From assembly GCF_012396365.1 (NCBI RefSeq), contig NZ_JAAXPG010000005.1:1-64000 (forward strand): a stretch of DNA of 64,000 bases, read 5' to 3'. Position 1 is the stretch's first letter, and each line of letters starts with the position of its first letter. The stretch is from Nocardiopsis alborubida. Lineage in GTDB: Bacteria; Actinomycetota; Actinomycetes; Streptosporangiales; Streptosporangiaceae. The notes under the pieces were generated by a model that was not told the DNA's origin, did not search any database, and was given only the letters and a program-made list of their open reading frames with translations. Made by a program: the position numbers and the translations under genes. Shown here piece by piece: positions 28,665-36,709 of the stretch.

Positions 28665-29894
28665 TCACTGCCCCGCTTTCGTGTAGAGCATCAGGGGGAT
28701 GGCGACCACCGACACCACGAGCAGCAGGACCAGGTAGACCGATCCGAGGATGTTGGTGAACCGCGAGTTCACCCGGTCGCCCAGGTAGCGGCGGTCGTTG
28801 GCGACCACGAAGATCGGCAGGTAGGTGAGCGGCAGCGCCACCGCCGACAGCACGATGCTGTACTCGACCACCTTGATCGGGTCGATCCCCGTGAGGACGA
28901 AGAGGGCACCCGCCACCAGGCCCAGCAGGATGACGGAGTGGAAGAGCGCCGCCCGCACGGGCGGCCGGGTCTTGCCCCACGGCCAGCCGAAGTACTGGGC
29001 CACGCTGTAGCCCGACGCCAGGGCCGACTCCAGGGCGGCGCCGAAGGTGGCCGCGAAGAAGCCCACGATGACCACGACCAGCCCGAGCTTGCCCAGCGCC
29101 GCGACCACCGGGAGCGCGACCTGGCCCAGGTCCTCCACGCGGACGTCGGCGGGCATGAGCCAGGCCGCCGCGCAGCCCATGATGGCCAGGGCGAGCAGAC
29201 CGCCCACCGGGAAGCCGAAGAAGATGTTGATCCGGGCGGTGGCCAGGTCGCGGGGGGTCCACTTCTCCTCCACCCCGCTGGAGGAGAAGAACAGGACCGA
29301 GTAGGGGGTCATCGTCGCACCGAACAGCGCGATGGCGTAGTAGGACCACACCGACCACTCCTCGTCCGGGGGAGGGGAGAGGCTCGCGGCGCTGGCCATG
29401 AGACCGCCCCAGTCGGGGTTCAGCCGCCACAGGGCGACGGCGAACACGACCAGGGCCAGACCGAGCAGCCCGTAGGTCTTCTCCATCCATCCGAACGGCA
29501 TCCGCCACACGACCGCCCAGACCAGGGCCATGGCCACCGGGACCCACAGCAGGTAGTGGACGCTGCTGGCCAGTTCGAGGGCGAGCGCGATACCGCCGAT
29601 CTGCGCCGACATGGTCAGCAGGGTGATGACGTAGGAGGCCAGCAGGTTGGCCAGGCCCGCGCGGGCGCCGAGCCGCTCGCGGACCAGGTCGAAGACGGCC
29701 CGGCCGCTGACGGCCGTGACGCGCGCCGCCATCTCGGTGAAGAGCATGATCCCGACGACGCCGAGGGGGATCACCCAGGCCAGGGACATCCCGAAGCGGG
29801 AGCCGACCACGGAGGCGGAGACCAGGTCGCCGATGTCCAGGAACCCGCCGACGGCGGTGAGCATGCCCAGGGTGAAGGACAGGAGGATCCTCAC
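28665..29894 (-). CDS. Nramp-family transporter with atypical metal-binding motifs
   Basis: The 409-aa protein has about 11 membrane helices in Nramp arrangement (FTLGMLTAVGGFLDIGDLVS in TM1; GATMTPYSVLFFSSSG in TM6). Canonical Nramp/MntH proteins bind Mn or Fe through DPGN in TM1 and MPH in TM6. Here these read DIGD (residues 20-23) and MTPY (195-198), so the Pro of TM1 and the His after the TM6 Met-Pro step are changed. Substrate is therefore uncertain: Mg, Mn or something else. GTG 29894 overlaps the upstream lipoprotein stop. Operon: lipoprotein, transporter, two PRC barrels. Confidence 0.85.
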   Translation of the reverse strand: MRILLSFTLGMLTAVGGFLDIGDLVSASVVGSRFGMSLAWVIPLGVVGIMLFTEMAARVTAVSGRAVFDLVRERLGARAGLANLLASYVITLLTMSAQIGGIALALELASSVHYLLWVPVAMALVWAVVWRMPFGWMEKTYGLLGLALVVFAVALWRLNPDWGGLMASAASLSPPPDEEWSVWSYYAIALFGATMTPYSVLFFSSSGVEEKWTPRDLATARINIFFGFPVGGLLALAIMGCAAAWLMPADVRVEDLGQVALPVVAALGKLGLVVVIVGFFAATFGAALESALASGYSVAQYFGWPWGKTRPPVRAALFHSVILLGLVAGALFVLTGIDPIKVVEYSIVLSAVALPLTYLPIFVVANDRRYLGDRVNSRFTNILGSVYLVLLLVVSVVAIPLMLYTKAGQ

Positions 29895-30391
29895 CGGAGC
29901 TCCTCCTGGAGTTCCACCAGTGCGGCGGCGGTCTCGTGGAGCGCCTCGGCGGCCCCGGCCACTCCGTCGGGGTCCTCCCGCTTCAGCGCGACGCGCAGGG
30001 CGGACAGGCCGTGGACGGCGGCGTCGGACAGGTCCGTCACCTCGTCCCGCAGGCTGTCGCAGCTCGGAGAGGGCGGCTGGAGGGATCCGAAGGTGTCGGT
30101 GAGGGACCGGGCCGAGTCCTCCGCGTCCTTGGCGCTGACCTCCAGGTAGGGCCGGAACGCCCGGTCGTCCTCGGCCAGTTCCGAGACCAGCGTCCCCGTG
30201 CGGACGGCCGACAGCAGGTCCCCGGCGGTCTGCCGGGCGTCGTCGAGGTAGGCGTCCTCGGTCAGCGCCGGGGCGGTGCAGGACGTGCCCGTCAGCGCGA
30301 GGGCCGCGGCCAGGGCGGTGAGCGCGCACCGCGTGAGGAGGCCCCGGGCCCCGCGGGGGCGCTCCCGCCGTGGCGGATCGCTGCGGGTCAT
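29891..30391 (-). CDS. Putative lipoprotein of the Nramp operon
   Basis: The 166-aa product has an Arg-rich start, a hydrophobic signal (LLTRCALTALAAALALTGTS) and a Cys at the expected lipobox place (GTSC, not a perfect consensus). The mature part is helical and acidic, with Ser-Cys-Asp near the middle. No known family was recognised. Its stop overlaps the transporter start (GTGA), so it is probably an extracellular accessory of that transporter. That role is inferred from context only. Confidence 0.7.
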   Translation of the reverse strand: MTRSDPPRRERPRGARGLLTRCALTALAAALALTGTSCTAPALTEDAYLDDARQTAGDLLSAVRTGTLVSELAEDDRAFRPYLEVSAKDAEDSARSLTDTFGSLQPPSPSCDSLRDEVTDLSDAAVHGLSALRVALKREDPDGVAGAAEALHETAAALVELQEELR

Positions 30392-30445
30392 GGCTCAGGA
30401 CCCTAACCGCGCGGGGTCCGGCGGCCGCGCCCATCCGCGGCGTGT

Positions 30446-30489
30446 CACCGGGGCGGTCGTGCTGTGCCACCGGGGCGGTCGTGGCGTGC
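30446..30489. repeat. 22-bp tandem duplication
   Basis: CACCGGGGCGGTCGTG is repeated in two adjacent 22-base units (30446-30467 and 30468-30489) that differ at two positions. They lie between the glycosidase-like gene end and the lipoprotein start. Confidence 0.7.
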
Positions 30490-30527
30490 CAGGGGTGTGA
30501 CGGCGGCCGTCCCCGGACCCGCGGCCC

Positions 30528-31493
30528 TCAGGCCCGGTAGCGCCGGGCGACCGTGTGGAAGGCCTCCTTGGGCTCCCAGGACGACGGATCGTCCTCGGCC
30601 GTCCGCACCACGCCGAACCCGGCCGCGTCCAGGTCGTACACGGGGTTCTCGCTGTGCGGGAAGTCCGGCATGGCGAACGTGAACACGAACGCGCCGTGCA
30701 CCCCCCGCTCCCGGTACAGCCCCAGCAGCGCGTCGAGGTACCCGGCCTGCACGGCCTCGTTGCGCGCGGTGCCCCGGCGCAGGCGCGGCGGATCGGCGAA
30801 CCAGTTCACCGCGAGGAAGGACCCCGCCCCCCGCAGGTCGGCCCCGTCGTGCGCGCCGCAGCCGAACTCGGTGATCACCAGGGGCTTGGCGGAACCGCTC
30901 AGGAGGGCGTCCAGGCGCCGCTCGTAGGCGTCGGCGTCGGTCCCGAACCGGTACAGGTTCACCCCGGCCAGGTCGAAGCCCGACCAGTCCACCTCCTCCC
31001 AGCCCCCGGCCCCGTAGGTCACCGGCCCCCCGAAGTCCTCGCGGGCCACGTCCAGGGCCGCGGCGAGCAGCGCGGCGAGTCTGCGGTTCATCCGCCGTTC
31101 GAAGGGGCGGCGCAGCCACGGGCGGATGACGAACTGCAACCGGACGAAGTCGTTCGCCCCGGGAAGCAGACCGGGGGAGGTCAGCGAGAACTCGGTGCCG
31201 ACCACGAGGGTCACCCGGCCCGGGTGGTCCAGGCGCAGCTCCTCCGCCATGCGGGCGGTGGCGGCCAGGTGCTCCAGCCGCCCGGCGGCCGTCGGGTTCT
31301 CCGGCTGCGGGCGCACCCACACGTCCAGCCCCACCTCCAGGGCGGCGCGCGCGGCGGCCCCCTGGCGTTCGGTGTCGGCGCCGATCAGCATCACCGCGGT
31401 GCAGTGCAGGTCCTCGCGGATGACGCGCATGTCGCGCGCCGCGGCCTCCTCGGGTACGCCGTCGGTGTGGTGGGAGATTCCTCGGATGTCCAC
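30528..31493 (-). CDS. TIM-barrel glycosidase-like protein
   Basis: The 321-aa protein has no signal peptide and shows alternating strands and helices of a TIM barrel. Strand ends carry TLVVGTEFSLTS, AGVNLYRFG and LVITEFGCGAHDG, the last like the nucleophile strand of clan A glycosidases. WEEVDWSGFD and the terminal PVYDLDAAGFGVVR also resemble glycoside hydrolase barrels. A candidate acid/base Glu precedes these. A precise GH family could not be named. It appears monocistronic. Confidence 0.65.
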   Translation of the reverse strand: MDIRGISHHTDGVPEEAAARDMRVIREDLHCTAVMLIGADTERQGAAARAALEVGLDVWVRPQPENPTAAGRLEHLAATARMAEELRLDHPGRVTLVVGTEFSLTSPGLLPGANDFVRLQFVIRPWLRRPFERRMNRRLAALLAAALDVAREDFGGPVTYGAGGWEEVDWSGFDLAGVNLYRFGTDADAYERRLDALLSGSAKPLVITEFGCGAHDGADLRGAGSFLAVNWFADPPRLRRGTARNEAVQAGYLDALLGLYRERGVHGAFVFTFAMPDFPHSENPVYDLDAAGFGVVRTAEDDPSSWEPKEAFHTVARRYRA

Positions 31494-31588
31494 GCGCCCA
31501 TCCTGTCAGGAGACCCGGTGGGACAGAAGGCCCCGATCCGTCCCGGTCCGTTCCCGGCCGGGAGCAGGGACGCCCCGGGCCCGCGGGG

Positions 31589-32227
31589 TCAGGAGGCGGC
31601 GGGGCGCAGCATGCAGTAGGCCGGGGGGGCCGCAGGGGGGTGGACCGCCCGTACCATCCGGAAGTCGTAGTCCTCGTAGTAGCCGATGTCCGCCGGGTCC
31701 GCCGTCTCCAGGTAGACCGGAACGCCGTCCGCGTCGGCCCGGGCCAGGCCCGCGCGCAGCAGCCGCGCCCCCGTGTCGGTCCCGTCCGCCGCGGGGTCGG
31801 CGCCCAGCACGCACAGGTACCAGTGCGGGTCCTCCGGCACGGACGCCCTGAGTTCGGCGTAGTACCAGGCCAGCTCCGGCAGCCGGGACAGCCCCACCAG
31901 CCGGATCCAGTGCGGCAGCGACCGCAGCGGGACCGCGACGCCCTCCCGCCCGACGCCGGGCGGGGTCCACAGGGCCGCGCCCCGCACCACCGGTTCGCGC
32001 GCGGGGCCCTCCATGGACTCCGCCACGACGGCGTGGCCGCCGGGGACGTGGCCGAACCCGGCCAGCAGCGCGCACGCGCGGAAGTTCTGCACCATGCGCA
32101 GGCCGTCGTCCGGGAAGAGCCACCGGAAGAGCGGGTCGTGGTAGAGGGCGCGGCTCAGCACCCGGGCCACGGCGGGCACGTCGTTCATGGTCGCGGTGCG
32201 GACCGCCTGTACCGCTGTGGGGGTCAC
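31589..32227 (-). CDS. GNAT-family acetyltransferase, twin 1
   Basis: The 212-aa protein has the N-terminal pattern TATMNDVPAVARVLSRAL, then DPLFRWLFPDD, of a common actinobacterial GNAT subgroup. The acetyl-CoA-binding strand-loop is near WYLCVLGADPAADGTDTGARL, and the C-terminal strand reads IGYYEDYDFRMV. The usual Q/R-x-x-G-x-G/A pyrophosphate loop reads DGTDTGARLL here, so it is weaker. The next gene upstream is a clear paralogue. Substrate is unknown. Confidence 0.85.
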   Translation of the reverse strand: MTPTAVQAVRTATMNDVPAVARVLSRALYHDPLFRWLFPDDGLRMVQNFRACALLAGFGHVPGGHAVVAESMEGPAREPVVRGAALWTPPGVGREGVAVPLRSLPHWIRLVGLSRLPELAWYYAELRASVPEDPHWYLCVLGADPAADGTDTGARLLRAGLARADADGVPVYLETADPADIGYYEDYDFRMVRAVHPPAAPPAYCMLRPAAS

Positions 32228-32353
32228 GGGCGCTGCCTCTTCCCTGGGGCCGGGGTTCCCTTGTGCCGGAGGCTCCGATTACCGCTCATGGTAGGGCTCG
32301 CGGCCGTCGCGGGTGGGGTGTTTCCTCAGGAAGGGCAGCGGGCCCGCGGGGCC

Positions 32354-32989
32354 TCAGGAGGGGTCGCGCAGCAGGAAGTAGTTGGTTCCCGCCTCCGGGC
32401 TCTCCACCTCACGTACCAGCCGGAACCCGAACCGCTCGTAGAAGCCGACGGTCTTGGGGTTGAGCGTCTGGGTGAACACCGGCAGCCCCTCGGAGTCGGC
32501 GCGGTCCAGGCCCGAGGTGAGCAGCCCGCCGCCGACGCCGGTGCCGGCGGCGGCCGGGTCCACGCCCAGAGCCGCCAGGTACAGGTGGGGCTCCTGGGGC
32601 GCGGCCAGCTTCCACTCGGCGAACACGCGCACGAACGCGGCCAGGCGGGTGCGGCCGATCAGGGGAGCCCAGTGCGGCCAGGTGCGCAGCGACACCAGGT
32701 GGCCCTCGGGGTTGGCGGTGGGGGGCGCCCACAGCGCCGCGCCGCGCACCACCGGCGCCTCCTCGCTCTCGTCCCTGGTCTCGGCGACCCTGGTGTCACC
32801 CGAGGGAACGTAGCCGAAACCCGCGGTCAGGGCGAAGAAGCGGCGCGTCCTGGCCATCCGCAGTTCGTCGTCGGGGAACAACCACCGGAAGAGCGGGTCC
32901 TCCTGCGCTGACCTGGCCAGAACGCGCGCGACACCGGCGACGTCGTCGATCGTGGCGGTACGGGAGGCTGCTGTGACGGTTGGACTCAT
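32354..32989 (-). CDS. GNAT-family acetyltransferase, twin 2
   Basis: The 211-aa protein is about half identical to its neighbour at 31589-32227. It shares TATIDDVAGVARVLARSA, DPLFRWLFPDDELRM and VVRGAALWAPP. Its acetyl-CoA loop LGVDPAAAGTGVGGGLLTSG is closer to the GNAT consensus. The Phe-Tyr-Glu-Arg-Phe-Gly-Phe end motif is standard. A tandem duplication is the simplest origin. Substrate is unknown; the 126-base gap suggests the pair may have separate promoters. Confidence 0.88.
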   Translation of the reverse strand: MSPTVTAASRTATIDDVAGVARVLARSAQEDPLFRWLFPDDELRMARTRRFFALTAGFGYVPSGDTRVAETRDESEEAPVVRGAALWAPPTANPEGHLVSLRTWPHWAPLIGRTRLAAFVRVFAEWKLAAPQEPHLYLAALGVDPAAAGTGVGGGLLTSGLDRADSEGLPVFTQTLNPKTVGFYERFGFRLVREVESPEAGTNYFLLRDPS

Positions 32990-33040
32990 CCCGGAATCTC
33001 TCTGATAGGGGCCTTTCGACCATGGTAGATCACGGAACCA

Positions 33041-33793
33041 TCACGACAGCGCCGTGGTGGGGGTCGGGGCGTCCGCGGAGAAGGCGGCCGGGACCGGCTG
33101 GTCGAACACGTGGGCCCGCACCCAGGCGTGCATGGCGATCGCGGCCGCGGCCCCGGCGTTGATCGACCGGGTCGAGCCGAACTGGGAGATCGACAGCACC
33201 GCCCGGCAGACCCGCCGCACCTCCTCGGAGAGCCCCGGGCCCTCCTGTCCGAACACCAGCACCGCGTTCCTGGGCAGCGGGTAGGTCTCCAGCGGCACCG
33301 AGCCCGGCAGGTTGTCCACACCGAGCAGTGCCAGACCGCGCTCCTCGGCCCACGCCACCAGCGCTTCGGTGTCGGGGTGGTGGTGGACGTGCTGGTAGCG
33401 GTCGGTCACCATCGCGCCGCGCTTGTTCCAGCGGCGGCGGCCCACGATGTGCACGGCCGCGCACCCGAACGCGTTGGCGGTGCGCACGACCGAGCCGATG
33501 TTGAAGTCGTGCGTCCAGTTCTCCACGGCGACGTGGAAGGGGTGGCGCACGGTGTCGAGGTCGGCCACGATCGCCTCGCGCCGCCAGTACCGGTAGCGGT
33601 CCACGACGTTGCGGCGGTCGCCGCCCGCGAGCAGTTCGGGGTCGTAGTGGTCGCCCTCGGGCCAGGGGCCCTCCCACGGGCCCACGCCCACCTCGCGCGC
33701 CTCGTCCTCCCCGGCTCCGTCCGCGGGCTCGCGGGAGGCGGGACCGCGGACGGCGCCGGAGGGAGGGAGCTGGGGTGCGGGGTGCTCGTTCAT
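33041..33793 (-). CDS. SpoU/TrmH-family RNA 2'-O-methyltransferase
   Basis: The 250-aa SPOUT methyltransferase shows all three motifs: NWTHDFNIGSVVRTANAFG, VLVFGQEGPGLSEE and SISQFGSTRSINAGAAAAIA, then MHAW. These form the trefoil knot that binds S-adenosylmethionine. The first about 55 residues are a low-complexity extension. The target could be tRNA (TrmH-like) or 23S rRNA, not decidable here. It appears to be alone in its transcription unit. Confidence 0.92.
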   Translation of the reverse strand: MNEHPAPQLPPSGAVRGPASREPADGAGEDEAREVGVGPWEGPWPEGDHYDPELLAGGDRRNVVDRYRYWRREAIVADLDTVRHPFHVAVENWTHDFNIGSVVRTANAFGCAAVHIVGRRRWNKRGAMVTDRYQHVHHHPDTEALVAWAEERGLALLGVDNLPGSVPLETYPLPRNAVLVFGQEGPGLSEEVRRVCRAVLSISQFGSTRSINAGAAAAIAMHAWVRAHVFDQPVPAAFSADAPTPTTALS

Positions 33794-33829
33794 CCGTTCC
33801 AGCTTACGAACGCTCCGAGGTGGGGCCTC

Positions 33830-34219
33830 CTACAGGTGGATGTCCCCGTGGAAGTCGCGGCCCTGGAACACGCGCGCCTTGCCGCTGACGTCTCCCTGGA
33901 TGCTGTTGTGCACGGCCCCGTCGCCCTCCTGGACGACCTCGCGGCGCAGTTCCCGCATCAGCGCGCGCACGGCGGGGTCCTCGCCCTCCGCCCGCTCCAG
34001 GTGCGCGGCTACGGCGGCCAACGCCTCGGGGTCCTCCGGCTCCAGGAGGGCGTCGTCCAGGACCTGCTGGGATTCGGGGTCGGAGCGAAAGCGCGCGAAG
34101 ACCGCCTTGCGCAGGGACTTGAAGGCGGCGACGGTGCCTTCGGTCGCCGCCTCGGTGATCTTGCCGACCGCGCCGGTGACGACGGCGGCGGCGATGGCGA
34201 GGGTGACGGGATCGGCCAC
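33830..34219 (-). CDS. Small protein with helical domain and amyloid-signalling-like C-terminal motif
   Basis: The 129-aa protein starts MADPVTLAIAAAVVTGAVGK, an Ala-rich helix like the N-termini of small actinobacterial effector-like proteins. More helices follow (residues 30-95). The tail, about residues 103-129, contains HNSIQGDVSG and then FQGRDFHGDIHL. The N-x-I-x-G-x-V-x-G ... Q-x-R-x-x-x-G pattern resembles bacterial amyloid signalling sequences (BASS) and the RHIM core, which link NLR receptors to effectors. No NLR gene is nearby. The match is by eye and needs profile testing. Confidence 0.7.
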   Translation of the reverse strand: MADPVTLAIAAAVVTGAVGKITEAATEGTVAAFKSLRKAVFARFRSDPESQQVLDDALLEPEDPEALAAVAAHLERAEGEDPAVRALMRELRREVVQEGDGAVHNSIQGDVSGKARVFQGRDFHGDIHL

Positions 34220-34268
34220 AGGGGGCTCCTTCGTGAGGGAGGTCGCGTTCGCCCCCCAGTGTTCCCCC

Positions 34269-34652
34269 TCAGGCGCGGCGCTGTCTCCTCTTCGCGACGA
34301 GAAGCGCCACCCCGCGCCAGCCGAGCATGGTCGCGGCGAGGAACAGCGAGGTGACGATGACGAAGCTGAGCGGGGCGCCCTCTCCCAGGAACACGCGCAG
34401 CGCCATCCCCCCGACCACGGTCACGGCCCACACGAACAGCCCCGTCGGCCAGATCCGGACGGGGGCGGTCCAGGCGCGGGTGACCGCCCAGCCCAGGACC
34501 GTACCGGCGGCGAAGGGCCAGGCGGTCCAGGCGATCTCGGTCAGGGCCGTGCCGGATCCGTGGTCTGTCCTGCCGATCACGACGAAGGCCAGCACGCAGA
34601 CCAGGTCGGCCAGCAGCGCGGCGAGGGCGCGCGGCGCGGTGGAGGAACGCAT
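34269..34652 (-). CDS. DUF3054 membrane protein
   Basis: The 127-aa protein has four hydrophobic segments. The pattern is typical of DUF3054: ALLADLVCVLAFVVIGRTDH at the start and WPFAAGTVLGWAVTRAW in the middle, with a basic end. Function is unknown. It is probably expressed alone. The region 34653-34875 separates it from the divergent kinase gene and must hold both promoters. Confidence 0.85.
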   Translation of the reverse strand: MRSSTAPRALAALLADLVCVLAFVVIGRTDHGSGTALTEIAWTAWPFAAGTVLGWAVTRAWTAPVRIWPTGLFVWAVTVVGGMALRVFLGEGAPLSFVIVTSLFLAATMLGWRGVALLVAKRRQRRA

Positions 34653-34875
34653 ACGGCCAGGCTATGCCCGGGCCGCGCAAGCGGCCGGGCGGGGCGGGCG
34701 GTGCGTCGTGACGGTGGGGCGCGGGGGAAACCAGCGGGGCGGGCGAAGAGGGGGAGAACCCCCGCTGTCGCGGGAGTGTCCTAGGTTGGTGGTCGCCGAT
34801 CGCGCCGACCGCCGGTGGCGAACGCGCCCCCGCAGCCCCGCCCGAACCCCGGATCCAGAAGGTCGTCCACGCCAC

Positions 34876-36663
34876 ATGAGCGCCGCCCCCTCGCCCATGC
34901 ACCCCGGCTCCGCGCCGCCTCCCCTGCCGACCGGTGTGCGGCCCCTCGCCTCCGACGAGCCCCGGCGCGTCGGCCCCTTCCGGGTGGTGGGCCGGATCGG
35001 CTCGGGCGGCATGGGCGTGGTCTACGCGGCGCTGGACGACGCCGACCGGAGGGTGGCGGTCAAGTGCGTGCACCGGGTCTACGCGGGCGACGGGGAGTTC
35101 CGGGAGCGCTTCGCCCGCGAGGTCGCCCTGGTGCGCCGGGTGCGCGCGGCCTGCGTGCCCGGGTTCGTGGGCGCCGACACCCGTGCCGAGGTTCCCTGGC
35201 TGGCCACCGAGTACGTCCCCGGGCCGACCCTGGACGCCCGTGTGCGGGCCCGGGGCCCGCTCACCGGCGCGGCACTCACCGCGTTCGCGCTGGGCGTGGC
35301 CGAGGCCCTGGCCGCGATCCACGGTACGGGTGTGGTGCACCGCGACCTCAAGCCCGGCAACGTGATCCTGTCCCCGGACGGCCCGAGGGTGCTGGACTTC
35401 GGTATCGCGCGGACGGTCGACGGCACCGCGCTCACCCGGACCGGCGGGCTGGTCGGCACGCCGGGCTGGACCTCCCCGGAGCAGTACGCGGGACGCGGGG
35501 CCACCGACCGCTCCGACATGTTCGCCTGGGGCGGGCTGGTGGCCTTCGCCGCCACCGGACGCAACCCGTTCGGCGCGGGCGGCACCGACACCATGGTGCC
35601 GCGCGTGCTGTCGGAGCCGCCGGACCTGGAGGGCCTTCCCGGAGCCCTGCGCGCGCTGGTGGAGCGGGCCCTGGACAAGGACCCGGCGCGGCGGCCGGAC
35701 GCGGACGCGGCGCTGCGGGAGACGGCCGCGCTGCTGCGCGCCGCCTCCGGTGAGGACACCGGCGCGGACCTCCCCCGGCTCGTGGCACGGGCCTGGACCG
35801 GCGCCGCCGACCCCGACGACGGCCGGACCGACCTCTGGCGCTTCCACGCCCCGCCCCGGCGCTCCTGGGCACGCCGCAACCAGCGGCCCCTGGCGGTCGG
35901 CGCGGCCGCACTCGCGCTCGCCGTGCTGGCGGGGACGGGTCTGGCCTCGCTCTCCGGCGGCGGGGAGGAGGGGACCGGGGCGACGGGTGACGGCACCTCC
36001 GACGGGGGGACCTCCACCGCGGACACCGCCGACGGCAGCGGTGCGGGACAGGGCGGCGCGGGAGAGGACGTCCCCGCCGAGTACCGGGACCTGTACGCCA
36101 CCGGAACCGTGGCCGTGGAGCCCGTCCCCGGCGACAGCGCCCGGCTGGTCCGCACGCTCCAACCCTCGGGAGGGGACGGGGAAGCGCTGGACCAGCTGCG
36201 GCTGACCCTCACCCGGGGGGAGCGCTTCACGAACTCGGTCACCGTCACGGCCACCGCCGAGTACCTCCCCGACTTCGGCGGGCTGACCGTCCACAGCGAC
36301 GACTTCGCCTGGGTGTGGCAGATCACTCCGGAGCAGGGGCACCTCGACTTCTCCCGGCCCGGCAGCCGCGGAGTGCTCGCCGAACTCGATCCGCAGAACC
36401 CGGTGGCCGAGTTCACCGTGACCATCGTCGGCGCCGTCACCGGCGGCGTCTTCTACTACATGCCCGTCGAGGTCCTGGACGAGCAGCAGCGGATCGCCCC
36501 CGGCTACCCCGGCGGTTTCTGCCACGTGGCACCGGATCTGGGCGGCGAGCAGACCTTCCCCGGCTTCACCGACTCGCCGGGACTCGCCCCGCACGACGCC
36601 ACCCTGGTCGACGGCGTCCCCGTCAACAGCTGCGTGTACCAGGAGTCCGACCCGTTCTCCTGA
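34876..36663 (+). CDS. Membrane Ser/Thr protein kinase 1
   Basis: The 595-aa protein has a PknB-like kinase domain at about 34-290: Gly loop IGSGGMGVVY, Lys63, HRDLKPGN with Asp157, DFG at 174-176 and the activation segment GTPGWTSPEQ. A juxtamembrane region and one membrane helix (about 339-359) follow. The extracellular half of about 235 residues starts with a Gly/Thr linker and ends with two Cys (FCHVAP and NSCVYQ), probably a disulfide. No PASTA repeats are present. The extracellular part is of unknown ligand. The start at ATG 34876 has a weak ribosome site. It is followed after 46 bases by a paralogue. Confidence 0.92.
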   Translation: MSAAPSPMHPGSAPPPLPTGVRPLASDEPRRVGPFRVVGRIGSGGMGVVYAALDDADRRVAVKCVHRVYAGDGEFRERFAREVALVRRVRAACVPGFVGADTRAEVPWLATEYVPGPTLDARVRARGPLTGAALTAFALGVAEALAAIHGTGVVHRDLKPGNVILSPDGPRVLDFGIARTVDGTALTRTGGLVGTPGWTSPEQYAGRGATDRSDMFAWGGLVAFAATGRNPFGAGGTDTMVPRVLSEPPDLEGLPGALRALVERALDKDPARRPDADAALRETAALLRAASGEDTGADLPRLVARAWTGAADPDDGRTDLWRFHAPPRRSWARRNQRPLAVGAAALALAVLAGTGLASLSGGGEEGTGATGDGTSDGGTSTADTADGSGAGQGGAGEDVPAEYRDLYATGTVAVEPVPGDSARLVRTLQPSGGDGEALDQLRLTLTRGERFTNSVTVTATAEYLPDFGGLTVHSDDFAWVWQITPEQGHLDFSRPGSRGVLAELDPQNPVAEFTVTIVGAVTGGVFYYMPVEVLDEQQRIAPGYPGGFCHVAPDLGGEQTFPGFTDSPGLAPHDATLVDGVPVNSCVYQESDPFS

Positions 36664-36709
36664 GCCGAGCCCACCGCCTTCGACCCCGAACCCCCAGGAA
36701 GGGCACACG

